DNA of 17,853 nt from Ruminococcus flavefaciens (GCA_002371825.1 DFHF01000021.1:1-17853); one strand, 5' to 3'; shown: positions 1 to 9,432, counted from the first letter of the stretch. Made by a program: numbers and translations. Notes: generated from the letters alone by a model not told the origin.

Positions 1-1840
1 CCCTGACCGTGAGGGAGAAGCTATCTCGTGGCACATTGCCCAGATGCTGAAGCTGGATATGAATGACAACAATCGTGTCGCATTCAATGAGATCACAAAG
101 ACCGGTGTAAAAAACGGTATGAGCAATCCGCATAAGATAGACGTTGATCTGGTAAATGCACAGCAGGCGAGACGTATCCTTGACAGACTTGTTGGATACG
201 AGCTCAGTCCGTTTCTCTGGAAGAAGGTCAAGAGAGGACTTTCCGCAGGCCGAGTTCAGTCAGTTGCGGTAAGACTTGTTGTGGACAGGGAGAATGAGAT
301 AAGAGCATTTATCCCGAAGGAATACTGGTCAATAGACGCAAAGTTCACAGCTCCCGGTTCCAGAAAAGTTTTCGATGCAGCGCTTGTAGCTGTTGACGGA
401 AAGAAGCTGGAGATACCGGGTCAGGCTGAGGCAGACGGACTTCTTGCACGTCTTGAAGGGGCAGAGTATACAGTTACCTCTGTAAAGAAGAGAGTAACAA
501 AGAAACAGCCGGCACCGCCGTTCATCACATCCACATTGCAGCAGGAGGCTTCAAGGAAGCTGGGATTCAGCGCAAAGCGTACCATGAAGGCTGCACAGGA
601 GCTTTACGAAGGTGTTGATGTTGAAGGCGTAGGTGCTGTAGGTCTTATCACATACATGAGAACAGACAGCCTGCGAATCTCAGATGAGGCAAAGGCAGCA
701 GCTGCCGAGTATATCGGAGTTGTATACGGCAAGGACTATCTGCCGCCGGAGCCGAGAAACTTCAAGACCAAAAACAACGCACAGGATGCCCACGAAGCAA
801 TACGTCCCTCAACTCCGGAGCTTACTCCGGACAGGGTAAAGAGCAGTCTTTCCAGCGACCAGTTCAAGCTTTACAAGCTGATATGGGAGAGATTCATCGC
901 AAGCCAGATGGCAAATGCGCTGCTTGATACAGTATCTGCTGATATAGAGGCAAACGGCTGTACATTCAGAGCATCCGGATACTCAGTCAAGTTTGACGGA
1001 TTTATGGCTCTTTACGTTGAGTCTACAGATAATGAAGAGGGCAGCAAGAAAATGCTTCCTGAGCTTAAAGCGCAGGATAAGCTGAAGCTTAAGTCTATAG
1101 CCGGCAATCAGCATTTCACACAGCCGCCACCGAGATACACCGAGGCCTCACTTATAAAGGCTCTCGAGGAAAACGGCATAGGCCGTCCGAGTACCTATGC
1201 GCCTACAATAACAACAATAACCTCACGCCGTTATGTTGAGCATGAGGGCAAAGCTCTCAAGCCCACAAATTTAGGCGAGGTAATAACCGAGCTCATGAAG
1301 GAGCATTTCAACAAGATAGTTGATGCGAAATTCACAGCCGGCATGGAAAATGACCTTGATGAGGTAGAGCACGGCGAGAAGGACTGGGTAAGCACACTTC
1401 ACGAATTCTATGATGATTTCTCAGAGACTCTCAAAAAGGCTGAGGAGGCCATGGAGGGCAAGAGAGTAAAGGTGCCTGACGAAGAGACTGACATAGTATG
1501 TGAGCAGTGCGGCAGGAACATGGTAATAAAGTACAGCAAGTTCGGAAAATTCCTGGCCTGCCCGGGATTCCCTGACTGCCGCAACACAAAGAAGATAGTT
1601 ACGGAGGCAGAGGGAAGCTGTCCCCGCTGCGGCAAGAAGATGCTGCTGAAGAAGTCTAAAAAGGGCAGGAGCTTCTATGGCTGCGAGGGTTATCCGGATT
1701 GTACTTTCATGACCTGGAACGTTCCCTCAAACGAGGTTTGTCCTGACTGCGGCAAGCATCTGTTCGTCAAGGGCGGAAAATCAGGCAGACTCGTATGTGA
1801 AAACGAAGGCTGCGGCTATGAAAGAGAGCTGAAGAAATGA
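1..1840 (+). CDS. topA: DNA topoisomerase I (type IA), 5'-truncated by the window edge
   Basis: Relaxes negatively supercoiled DNA by transient single-strand cleavage through a 5'-phosphotyrosine. The frame is open from base 2, where the first residues PDREGEAISWH form the Toprim DxDxE metal site; its first Asp lies just outside the window, so about 110 N-terminal residues are missing (estimated against E. coli TopA). An ATG at 44 is internal and not the start. The catalytic tyrosine is in LITYMRTDS (Tyr codon 653-655). The C-terminus carries three four-cysteine zinc ribbons, starting at about 1499, 1619 and 1739 (CEQC, CPRC and CPDC openings), as is usual for Firmicutes TopA. The TGA stop overlaps the trmFO start as ATGA, which suggests translational coupling. 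The topA-trmFO pairing is common in Firmicutes. Nothing looks broken; identity is certain. Confidence 0.98.
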   Translation, partial: PDREGEAISWHIAQMLKLDMNDNNRVAFNEITKTGVKNGMSNPHKIDVDLVNAQQARRILDRLVGYELSPFLWKKVKRGLSAGRVQSVAVRLVVDRENEIRAFIPKEYWSIDAKFTAPGSRKVFDAALVAVDGKKLEIPGQAEADGLLARLEGAEYTVTSVKKRVTKKQPAPPFITSTLQQEASRKLGFSAKRTMKAAQELYEGVDVEGVGAVGLITYMRTDSLRISDEAKAAAAEYIGVVYGKDYLPPEPRNFKTKNNAQDAHEAIRPSTPELTPDRVKSSLSSDQFKLYKLIWERFIASQMANALLDTVSADIEANGCTFRASGYSVKFDGFMALYVESTDNEEGSKKMLPELKAQDKLKLKSIAGNQHFTQPPPRYTEASLIKALEENGIGRPSTYAPTITTITSRRYVEHEGKALKPTNLGEVITELMKEHFNKIVDAKFTAGMENDLDEVEHGEKDWVSTLHEFYDDFSETLKKAEEAMEGKRVKVPDEETDIVCEQCGRNMVIKYSKFGKFLACPGFPDCRNTKKIVTEAEGSCPRCGKKMLLKKSKKGRSFYGCEGYPDCTFMTWNVPSNEVCPDCGKHLFVKGGKSGRLVCENEGCGYERELKK

Positions 1841-3165
1841 GCGAGACCGTAAATGTTATCGGGGCAGGACTTGCAGGCTGCGAGGCGGCATGGAGGATAG
1901 CACAGTCCGGAATAAATGTAAAGCTTTATGAAATGAAGCCGGATAAGTATACTCCCGCCCACAAGTACAGCGGCTTTGCAGAGCTGGTATGTTCAAATTC
2001 ACTGAAAGCAGCGAGACTTGAATCAGCTGCCGGACTTCTGAAATACGAAATGGAGCTTTTGGGGTCACTTACTGTACCCTGTGCAAAGGAAAACTCCGTT
2101 GAAGCAGGCGGTGCACTTGCAGTTGACAGGGAGAAATTCTCTGACGCAGTAACTGAAAAGATAAGCTCTCATCCTCTTATTGAGATAATTCCCGGAGAGG
2201 TCACAGCCCTTCCGGAAGGATATACCATTATTGCTACCGGACCGCTTACTTCCGGAGCAATGGCAGATGTAATAAAGGAGCTTTGCGGCGAAGGCCTCAG
2301 CTTCTATGATGCAGCTGCTCCTATAGTGACATATGACAGCCTTGACAAGGAGAAGGTATTCTACGCTTCACGCTATGGCAGAGGCGAGGCAGATTATGTC
2401 AACTGTCCCATGAACAAGGAGGAGTATCTGGCATTTTATGAAGCACTTATCTCCGCAGAGAAGGTGCAGCTGAAGGACTTTGAGACACATCCCTTTAGCG
2501 TATACGAAGGCTGTATGCCCATAGAGGAGCTTGCCCGCCGCGGAATTGATACCATGAGATTCGGCCCCATGAAGCCAGTAGGCATAGATGATCCACGCAC
2601 CGGCAGGAGACCCTATGCAGTAGTACAGCTCCGCCGTGAGAACCGTGAGGGGACGCTGTTCAATCTGGTAGGCTTCCAGACCAATTTGAAATTCGGTGAG
2701 CAGAAGAGGGTATTTTCAATGATACCCGGTCTTGAAAATGCAGAATTTATGAGATACGGTGTTATGCACCGCAATACATTCATAAACAGTCCTGAGCTAC
2801 TTAATGCTGACTTCTCAATGAGAACACATCCGGAGGTATTCTTTGCCGGACAGATGACAGGAGTAGAGGGCTATATGGAATCAGCTGCAAGCGGAATTAT
2901 AGCCGGAATAGCAGCAGTGCGGAAGATCAGGGGGCTTGAACCTCTTATTCTGCCGAAGGATACAATGACAGGAGCACTTTCAGCATATATAAGTGATCCC
3001 TTCAACAGCGGAAAATTCCAGCCTATGGGAGCGAATATGGGTATTCTTCCCGACATAGGAGTAAGGATAAGGGATAAGAAGGAAAAATACGGAGCATATG
3101 CAGAAAGAGCAGTAAATTCACTAAAAAAAGAACTTGAAAGGATCGGTTATGAGGATCATTGTTGA
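1837..3165 (+). CDS. trmFO: FAD/folate-dependent tRNA (uracil-54-C5)-methyltransferase TrmFO
   Basis: Makes ribothymidine (m5U) at position 54 in the tRNA T-loop, using 5,10-methylenetetrahydrofolate as carbon donor and FADH2 as reductant. The 442-residue protein has the usual family length. The N-terminal Rossmann motif VIGAGLAGCEAAW binds FAD. Two cysteines sit where the Bacillus subtilis enzyme has its functional pair: Cys52 in ELVCSNSLK and Cys226 in YEGCMPIEELA. The C-terminal half carries GFQTNLKFGEQKRVF and FFAGQMTGVEGYMESAASG, both typical of the GidA/TrmFO superfamily. The shorter length and the folate-type signature separate it from MnmG. The ATG at 1837 overlaps the topA stop by four bases. 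The 3' end overlaps plsX by 17 bases. Confidence 0.97.
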   Translation: MSETVNVIGAGLAGCEAAWRIAQSGINVKLYEMKPDKYTPAHKYSGFAELVCSNSLKAARLESAAGLLKYEMELLGSLTVPCAKENSVEAGGALAVDREKFSDAVTEKISSHPLIEIIPGEVTALPEGYTIIATGPLTSGAMADVIKELCGEGLSFYDAAAPIVTYDSLDKEKVFYASRYGRGEADYVNCPMNKEEYLAFYEALISAEKVQLKDFETHPFSVYEGCMPIEELARRGIDTMRFGPMKPVGIDDPRTGRRPYAVVQLRRENREGTLFNLVGFQTNLKFGEQKRVFSMIPGLENAEFMRYGVMHRNTFINSPELLNADFSMRTHPEVFFAGQMTGVEGYMESAASGIIAGIAAVRKIRGLEPLILPKDTMTGALSAYISDPFNSGKFQPMGANMGILPDIGVRIRDKKEKYGAYAERAVNSLKKELERIGYEDHC

Positions 3166-4150
3166 CGCTTTCGGAGGGGATAACGCTCCCCTCGAAGTGA
3201 TAAAGGGCTGCGCAAGAGCAGTCAGAGAGCTGGGAGTAGATATAGTGCTTACCGGCAGCAAAAGCAAAATTGTCAGCTGTGCCTCTGAGAACGGCATAAG
3301 CCTTAAGGGCATACAGGTGGCTCATACAGATGATGTTTTTGATATACATGAGGAACCAAAGGAGATAACCCGGTCAGGAAAGAATACCTCAATGGCACTT
3401 GGCCTCAGACTTCTTTCCGAAGGACACGGAGACGCATTTGTTTCCGCCGGCAGCACCGGAGCTCTTGTAATGGGAGCGTCTCTTATCGTCAAGCGTATCA
3501 AAGGCATTAAACGTATAGCCCCCTCACCGGTGATACCGGCTGAGAAAGGAAGCTTTGTACTTATAGATGCAGGAGCGAATACCGAGTGCAGACCTGATAT
3601 GCTTGTACAGTTTGCATTCATGGGCAGTGCATATATGGAAAAGGTAATGGGCATAGAAAAGCCGAAGGTAGCTCTTCTGAACATAGGCGCAGAGGAGACG
3701 AAGGGCCGTGCCCTTGAGCTTGAGGGATATAAGCTCCTTCAGGCTTCGGGACTGAATTTTATTGGAAATATAGAAGCAAGAGATCTTCCTCTCGGAGAGG
3801 CTCAGGTAGTAGTAACTGACGGATTTACCGGAAATGTGGCACTTAAGCTGTATGAGGGAATGGGAGCATTCTTTGGCAGAAAGCTGAAGTGGATATTCTC
3901 AGGAGCAGGAAAAATGGGAGCGGTCTTCTCGCTGAAAAAAATAAACACATTCCGCAGACAAATGGACTATAAGGAAGTGGGCGGCTCGGCACTTCTCGGA
4001 GCGAGAGGACCTGTAATAAAAGCTCACGGCAGTTCTGATGCCACTGCATTTTTCAATGCTGTACGTCAGGCGAAGAAATGCATAGACAGCAATGTTACCG
4101 GTGTTATAGAAAGCTATGTATCTGAAGCTGAAAGCGCCGGCAGGGAGTGA
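3149..4150 (+). CDS. plsX: Phosphate acyltransferase PlsX
   Basis: Converts acyl-ACP and phosphate to acyl-phosphate, the acyl donor for PlsY in phosphatidic acid synthesis; it is a peripheral membrane enzyme. The protein opens with MRIIVDAFGGDNAP, almost the family consensus start. It also has the conserved glycine-rich stretches SAGSTGALVMGA and VVTDGFTGNVALK. The start is ATG 3149, six bases after AAAGGA (3137-3142). A TTG at 3134 in the same frame would add five residues but lacks a comparable site. Length (333 aa) is normal. It overlaps trmFO by 17 bases and ends five bases before the preferred rnc start. In many Firmicutes fab genes and acpP lie between plsX and rnc; here they are absent. 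Confidence 0.97.
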   Translation: MRIIVDAFGGDNAPLEVIKGCARAVRELGVDIVLTGSKSKIVSCASENGISLKGIQVAHTDDVFDIHEEPKEITRSGKNTSMALGLRLLSEGHGDAFVSAGSTGALVMGASLIVKRIKGIKRIAPSPVIPAEKGSFVLIDAGANTECRPDMLVQFAFMGSAYMEKVMGIEKPKVALLNIGAEETKGRALELEGYKLLQASGLNFIGNIEARDLPLGEAQVVVTDGFTGNVALKLYEGMGAFFGRKLKWIFSGAGKMGAVFSLKKINTFRRQMDYKEVGGSALLGARGPVIKAHGSSDATAFFNAVRQAKKCIDSNVTGVIESYVSEAESAGRE

Positions 4151-4155
4151 TAGAA

Positions 4156-4845
4156 ATGGAAAACATAGAAAAGTTAGAAGAAACGATAAACTATACATTC
4201 AAGGATAAACAGCTCATACATCAGGCACTTTCACACTCTTCTTATGCCAATGAAAAAAAGCACTTCGGCGGAAGCAATGAAAGGCTGGAATTTCTCGGTG
4301 ACAGCGTTCTTTCAATAGTAGTATCAGATTATCTTTACAAGAATCTGAATGTTGCTGAGGGAGAGCTTACGAAGCTTCGTGCGTCACTGGTATGTGAGAG
4401 GTCACTTCACATTTTTGCACAGAAGATAAATCTGGGCGATTATCTCCTTCTTGGCAAAGGGGAGGAGAATACCGGCGGGAGAGAGCGTCCCTCCATACTT
4501 GCAGATGCATTTGAGGCAGTTATAGCTGCAATATACCTTGACGGCGGAATGGAGGCTGCTGCAAAGCACATCCTCCGTTTCATGCCCGATGATATAAAGT
4601 ACACACAGAAGCCTGTATTCAGTGATTTCAAGACTGTATTGCAGGAGATAGTGCAGAAGAATCCTGAGGAGAAGGTAGAATACGTTCTCATCGGAGAAGA
4701 AGGCCCCGACCACAACAAGAGATTTGTAGTTGAGGTAAGACTCAATTCACAGGTCATCGGCAAGGGCAAGGGAAGAAGCAAGAAGGAAGCAGAGCAGTTT
4801 GCAGCAAAAGAGGCTCTGGAGCTTATGGGATATGAAGCACAGTAA
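4156..4845 (+). CDS. rnc: Ribonuclease III
   Basis: Cleaves double-stranded RNA: rRNA precursors, structured mRNA leaders and antisense duplexes. The N-terminal nuclease domain holds the signature NERLEFLGDSVL, with metal-site residues Glu42, Glu45 and Asp49, and a second acidic pair, Asp117 and Glu120, in LADAFEAVIAAIYLDGG. From about residue 156 a double-stranded RNA-binding domain follows, ending in the lysine-rich GKGKGRSKKEAEQFAAKEAL. The start chosen is ATG 4156, eight bases after GGGAG (4143-4147). A GTG at 4147, overlapping the plsX stop, would add three residues and is the alternative. At 229 residues it has standard length. Its last 14 bases overlap the radical SAM gene, which suggests coupled translation. 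Confidence 0.97.
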   Translation: MENIEKLEETINYTFKDKQLIHQALSHSSYANEKKHFGGSNERLEFLGDSVLSIVVSDYLYKNLNVAEGELTKLRASLVCERSLHIFAQKINLGDYLLLGKGEENTGGRERPSILADAFEAVIAAIYLDGGMEAAAKHILRFMPDDIKYTQKPVFSDFKTVLQEIVQKNPEEKVEYVLIGEEGPDHNKRFVVEVRLNSQVIGKGKGRSKKEAEQFAAKEALELMGYEAQ

Positions 4846-5848
4846 CATCTCAATATTCATTCCCCATGTGGGATGTTCCCACCAGTGCAGCTTCTGCGAC
4901 CAGAGGACCATAAGCGGTGCACAGCATCTTCCGGACGGAGATGAGGTCCGTGAGATATGTGAAAAGGCTCTTGGCGAGGTAAGGTCTCCGGAGGATACGG
5001 AGATAGCCTTTTTCGGCGGCAGCTTCACAGCTATCCCCCGTGATTATATGCTGGAGCTTCTCAGTGCAGCCTCGGAGTTTGTTGGAGCCGGCAGGTTCCA
5101 TGGAATAAGGTGTTCCACACGGCCGGACTGTATTGACGGAGAGGTACTCGGTATACTGAAAAAATACGGAGTTACCGCCATAGAGTTGGGAGCACAGTCC
5201 ATGGACGATGAAGTGCTTGCAGCAAATGAACGTGGTCATAGTGCAGAAGATGTCAGGCGGGCAAGCGGTCTAATAAAAGAGGCCGGCTTTGAGCTTGGCC
5301 TTCAGATGATGACGGGACTTTATAAAAGCAGTCAGAAAAGCGATATAGATACAGCAAAGGCATTGATATCACTTGCTCCGGATACACTGAGGATATATCC
5401 GGTAGTGGTACTGAAAGGCACTAAGCTTGCTGAACTTTATGAAAGCGGCGAGTATGTGCCGGCGCCCTTTGATGAAATGGTTGAGCGCTGTGCATTCATA
5501 ATGAACTACGCCCGTAAGTACCACGAAAATGTAAGGATAATCAAATGCGGACTTCATGCCAGTGAATTTGTTGAGCAGGATATGGTGGCAGGCTACTATC
5601 ATCCGGCATTCCGTGAGCTGTGCGAGTCGATGATATACCGTGCGGTGATACAGGCTGAGATATTCTTTTATTTTGATGATGTAAGTGAATGCAGGAGCAT
5701 TACCGCAGCAGTGAACAGCCGTGAGATAAGTAAGGCTGTAGGACAGAACAGATCGAACATAAACTATTTCAGGGAGCTTGGAACAGAGCTGAAAATAACA
5801 GGGGATGAAAGGATCCCCGTATATAAATGCGTACTACTGAGGAGGTGA
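4832..5848 (+). CDS. Elp3-like radical SAM protein without acetyltransferase domain
   Basis: A radical SAM enzyme: Cys15, Cys19 and Cys22 in GCSHQCSFC form the CX3CX2C ligand set of a 4Fe-4S cluster that cleaves S-adenosylmethionine. The downstream FFGGSFTAIP (about residue 65) is the glycine-rich SAM-binding motif typical of the Elp3 group (COG1243). True Elp3 proteins are more than 500 residues long and carry a C-terminal GNAT acetyltransferase; this 338-residue protein stops after the radical SAM C-terminal extension. Substrate is unknown; a tRNA or other RNA modification is inferred from the Elp3 relation only. The start is ATG 4832 (GGAG at 4818-4821 upstream), giving MKHSNISIFIPHVGC. 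Clostridia often keep such a gene between rnc and smc, as here. Family assignment is firm, function open. Confidence 0.88.
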   Translation: MKHSNISIFIPHVGCSHQCSFCDQRTISGAQHLPDGDEVREICEKALGEVRSPEDTEIAFFGGSFTAIPRDYMLELLSAASEFVGAGRFHGIRCSTRPDCIDGEVLGILKKYGVTAIELGAQSMDDEVLAANERGHSAEDVRRASGLIKEAGFELGLQMMTGLYKSSQKSDIDTAKALISLAPDTLRIYPVVVLKGTKLAELYESGEYVPAPFDEMVERCAFIMNYARKYHENVRIIKCGLHASEFVEQDMVAGYYHPAFRELCESMIYRAVIQAEIFFYFDDVSECRSITAAVNSREISKAVGQNRSNINYFRELGTELKITGDERIPVYKCVLLRR

Positions 5849-5855
5849 GGGATTG
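5840..5855 (+). promoter_or_regulatory. Strong ribosome binding site before a TTG start (smc)
   Basis: AGGAGG at 5840-5845 lies seven bases before a TTG at 5853-5855. The next residues, YLKSLEIQGFKSFPD, match the canonical SMC N-terminus, so TTG must be the initiator; no in-frame ATG or GTG is nearby. The Shine-Dalgarno sequence overlaps the TGA stop (5846-5848) of the radical SAM gene, so the two are likely coupled. Confidence 0.85.
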
Positions 5856-8800
5856 TACCTTAAATCGCTTGAAATACAGGGCTTCAAGTCCTTTCCGGAT
5901 AAGATTAGCCTTACCTTTGACAAGGGACTGACCGCAGTTGTAGGTCCTAACGGCAGCGGAAAAAGTAATATCGGTGACTCAGTGCGCTGGGTACTGGGAG
6001 AGCAGTCTACAAAGACCCTCAGAGGAAACAAGATGGAGGACGTTATTTTTTCCGGTACTGTTGCAAGAAAACCTATGGGATTTGCCGCAGTTACTCTTAA
6101 TATAGACAATTCCGACCGTACCCTTGCGGACATGGAGGACGAGGTGGCTATCACCCGAAAGCTCTACCGCAGCGGCGAGAGTGAATATATGATAAACGGC
6201 CGTCAGTGCAGGCTTAAAGATATAAACGAGCTTTTCATGGATACAGGTCTGGGACGTGACGGTTACTCTATAATCGGACAGGGACGTATCGCAGAGATAG
6301 TGGGAGCAAAGAGCAATGAGCGTCGTGACATATTTGAAGAGGCGGCAGGTATCTCGAAATTCCGCTATAAGAAGCTTGAAGCGGAGAGAAAGCTTTCAGC
6401 TGCACAGGAGAATCTGCTGCGTCTGACTGATATACTCTCAGAGCTTGAAAACAGAGTCGGACCGCTGAAAACTCAGTCTGAAAAGGCGCAGAAGTTCATA
6501 AAGCTGGCTGAGGAGAGGAAAAAGCTGGAGATATCAGTCTGGGTAAACAGACTTGATGAGCTGAAAATCCAGCTGGAGGAGCTTGAAAACAAGATACTCA
6601 TAAAACAGAACGAGTATGAAAATATAGAGAACGACATTCAGCGTGAAGAGGATAAGATCTCCGAGGGCTACAGGAAGATGCAGGAGAGCACGATCCGCTC
6701 AGATGAACTGCGAATGAAGATGATCGAAGAGGAGCAGGAATCCTCATCGATGAAGTCAGATATCGCCGTATACGAGAATGATATCAAGCACTGTCAGGAA
6801 GCCATTGAGGCAGCCCGAAAGAATATCAGCAGTTCTGAGGAGACAAAGACAGCACTTGCAAATGAGAAGGAAGCAGCTGAGAAGAAGCTCCGTGAGCTTG
6901 AAGAGGCAAAGAAGCAGCTTGAAGGGGAGATAGCTGAGACAACAGCGTCCTTTGAAAAAGCAGAGCAGGAGAACTCACAGCTTGGCGACAGCATGGATAA
7001 AGCCGGCAGTGAGATAAACAGCCTCTACATCAAGCAGAGCGAGCAGCGCTTCACCATAGAGTCTGCAAAAGCCTCTATAGAGGAGGAAAAAGCCAGACTT
7101 GAACAGCTCCGTGAAAGCGGCAGTGAGTTCGGCCAGAAGCTTGATGAATACAAGGAGCAGCTTGCGGCCAGCGAGCAGGAAAAGTCGAAAAACGAGGAAC
7201 ATTCCGGAGAGCTCAGAAACAGGCTGACCGGTCTTGAAAAACTGTACAGCTCCAGACGCAGCGGCTTTGAGCAGGCAAAAAACGACTTTGAAAAGGCGCT
7301 GTATGAGCTTAAGGACAAACAGCAGCGCCGGAAGATACTGACCGATCTTGAAAACAACATGGAAGGTTTTGCAGGAAGCGTAAAGCAGGTCCTGAAGGCA
7401 TCAAAGCAGGGACGCATCGGCGGAGTTTTCGGCACTGTAGCACAGAATATAAGTGTTGCTAATGAGTACGCAGTAGCTGTTGAGACAGCACTGGGCGGCG
7501 CAATGCAGAATATAATCGTTGAGAATGAGGATATTGCCAAGCGCTGCATCCGTTTCCTTAAGGAGCAGCACGGAGGCCGGGCCACATTCCTGCCCATAAC
7601 CTCAGTAAAGGGAAGAGAACTCAGCGAGCAGGGACTTGAAAGCTGCGAGGGCTTTATTGCAAATGCGAGCCGTATAGTTAAATACGATCCGAAGTTCAGC
7701 GGTATCATTGCCTCACTGCTGGGACGCATAGTCATAGCTGAGGATATCGATACAGCTACTCTTATTGCCAAGAAGTACGGATATAAGTTCAGGATAGTCA
7801 CTCTTGACGGACAGGTGATAAATGCCGGAGGTTCCTTCACCGGAGGCTCTGCACAGAAGTCCGGAGGAATGATAAGCCGAAAGAATGAGATAGATACCCT
7901 TGACTCAGAGATAGAGGAGCTGACAGAGCAGCGGGACAAGCTCAGGGTAAATGCAGAGAAGCTTCGTGCGGAGGCAGAAAAGCTCCGTTATGATACAGAG
8001 GCTGCAAAGGAAGAGCTGTCAAGAACAGAGGCAGAGGCGGTAAGGATAAATGCAGAGATCACAAGTCTCCATTCACTTATCGAGCAGACCGGTTCACAGT
8101 CCGAGAGCTCAGGCAGACAGATAACTGAGGCAGAGCAGCGCATAACTGCGGCAGAAAAGACAATCGAGGATACAGAGAAGGCTCTTGAACAGACAGCGGA
8201 GGATATCCGCAGTGCTGAGGAGAAGCGGTCACATAGCGAGGATTCCCGTGAAAAGCTGCGCTCACATAGAGCAGAGCTTTCCGAGAAGCTTTCCTCCATG
8301 AAGATACGCAGTATCGAGTTCGTCAAGGACATACAGTCCGCAGAGCAGGAGATACAGCGAATTGCAGCATCACTGGATGAGCTGAAGCAGGGCAGCAGAC
8401 GCTTTGAAGAGGAGATTGCCCGTCAGAACGATATCATATCCCATAAGGAGATAGAGATAGGGCGTCTGAAGGAGAAGCTTGCCGGATTCAAGGATAATAC
8501 CGCCTCATACAATGAGCAGATCAGACGTTATCAGGAGATACACACCGAGCAGAACAGACTGGTCAACGAGCTCAATAAGGGACTTAAGGAATTCAATGAT
8601 GCCAAGGAGAAGCTCTCCCGTGATATCACAATGCTTGAGGAGAGACGTGAGGCAAGACGGCGTGACAATGATTTCATCCGCAATCAGCTTCATGACGTAT
8701 ATGAGCTTACTCTGACCGAGGCCCTTGAATTTGCCGAGAAGATAGAGGATATGGCAGCTGCACAGCAGGAGCTGAATCTTATAAAGAAGAGGATAAGAGA

Positions 8801-9425
8801 CCTTGGCAGTGTAAATGTTGACGCTATCGAGGAGTACCGTGAGGTATCCGAGAGATATGAGTTCATGTCTGCACAGATAGCTGACGTACAGCGGTCAAAG
8901 GCTGAGCTTGAAAAGATAATAACCGGGCTTACAGAGGATATGTGCCGTATATTCTCCGAGAGCTTTGCAATAATCAACTCCAATTTCAAGGAGATATTCG
9001 TAGAGCTTTTCGGCGGAGGAAAGGCAGAGCTGATACTCACCGATCCGGAGAACGTACTGGAATCTGGCATAGAGATAAGCGTGGCACCGCCCGGAAAGGT
9101 CATAAAGAACCTTATCTCCCTGTCAGGAGGAGAGCAGTCCTTTGTGGCAATAGCGATATACTTCTCAATACTGAAGCTGAGGCCTGCGCCGTTCTGTATA
9201 CTTGATGAGATAGACGCAGCTCTTGATGAAGTCAATGTAAGGAAGTATGCACAGTATCTGAAGAAGTTCACAGATACTACACAGTTTGTTCTTGTAACAC
9301 ACAGAAGAAGCGCTATGGAAGAGGCAAATGTGCTCTATGGTGTTACTATGCAGGAGGACGGTATATCAAAGCTCCTCAAGATGGAACAGGTGGATTTCCA
9401 GGAGGATGTTGCTGATATACAATAA
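5853..9425 (+). CDS. smc: Chromosome segregation ATPase SMC
   Basis: The core of the bacterial condensin (with ScpA and ScpB, not encoded here); it extrudes DNA loops and helps separate sister origins. The 1190 residues follow the classic plan. The N-terminal ATPase half has Walker A GPNGSGKS (31-38) and a Q-loop at LGEQS. A long coiled coil runs from about 165 to 510, rich in Glu, Lys, Gln and Ala. The hinge spans about 515-670 and includes GGVFGTVAQ and AGGSFTGGSAQ. A second coiled coil leads to the C-terminal half, with signature LSGGEQSF (Ser1091), Walker B FCILDEIDAALDE (Asp1118, Glu1119) and the switch histidine in LVTHRR. The signature is followed by QSFVAIAI rather than the commoner KALTALAL, a mild deviation. 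It initiates at TTG (see the ribosome binding site entry). Confidence 0.98.
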   Translation: MYLKSLEIQGFKSFPDKISLTFDKGLTAVVGPNGSGKSNIGDSVRWVLGEQSTKTLRGNKMEDVIFSGTVARKPMGFAAVTLNIDNSDRTLADMEDEVAITRKLYRSGESEYMINGRQCRLKDINELFMDTGLGRDGYSIIGQGRIAEIVGAKSNERRDIFEEAAGISKFRYKKLEAERKLSAAQENLLRLTDILSELENRVGPLKTQSEKAQKFIKLAEERKKLEISVWVNRLDELKIQLEELENKILIKQNEYENIENDIQREEDKISEGYRKMQESTIRSDELRMKMIEEEQESSSMKSDIAVYENDIKHCQEAIEAARKNISSSEETKTALANEKEAAEKKLRELEEAKKQLEGEIAETTASFEKAEQENSQLGDSMDKAGSEINSLYIKQSEQRFTIESAKASIEEEKARLEQLRESGSEFGQKLDEYKEQLAASEQEKSKNEEHSGELRNRLTGLEKLYSSRRSGFEQAKNDFEKALYELKDKQQRRKILTDLENNMEGFAGSVKQVLKASKQGRIGGVFGTVAQNISVANEYAVAVETALGGAMQNIIVENEDIAKRCIRFLKEQHGGRATFLPITSVKGRELSEQGLESCEGFIANASRIVKYDPKFSGIIASLLGRIVIAEDIDTATLIAKKYGYKFRIVTLDGQVINAGGSFTGGSAQKSGGMISRKNEIDTLDSEIEELTEQRDKLRVNAEKLRAEAEKLRYDTEAAKEELSRTEAEAVRINAEITSLHSLIEQTGSQSESSGRQITEAEQRITAAEKTIEDTEKALEQTAEDIRSAEEKRSHSEDSREKLRSHRAELSEKLSSMKIRSIEFVKDIQSAEQEIQRIAASLDELKQGSRRFEEEIARQNDIISHKEIEIGRLKEKLAGFKDNTASYNEQIRRYQEIHTEQNRLVNELNKGLKEFNDAKEKLSRDITMLEERREARRRDNDFIRNQLHDVYELTLTEALEFAEKIEDMAAAQQELNLIKKRIRDLGSVNVDAIEEYREVSERYEFMSAQIADVQRSKAELEKIITGLTEDMCRIFSESFAIINSNFKEIFVELFGGGKAELILTDPENVLESGIEISVAPPGKVIKNLISLSGGEQSFVAIAIYFSILKLRPAPFCILDEIDAALDEVNVRKYAQYLKKFTDTTQFVLVTHRRSAMEEANVLYGVTMQEDGISKLLKMEQVDFQEDVADIQ

Positions 9426-9432
9426 AAAATGT

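Noticed and set aside
3134..3148. TTG start for plsX
   Set aside because: The ATG at 3149 has AAAGGA at the right distance and gives the conserved MRIIVDAFGGDNAP start.
7025..7939. A 304-codon - strand frame opposite smc, rich in Ser, Phe and Leu
   Set aside because: This is the usual complement of Glu/Lys/Gln-rich coiled-coil codons. SMC is intact on the + strand through the same region, including the hinge.
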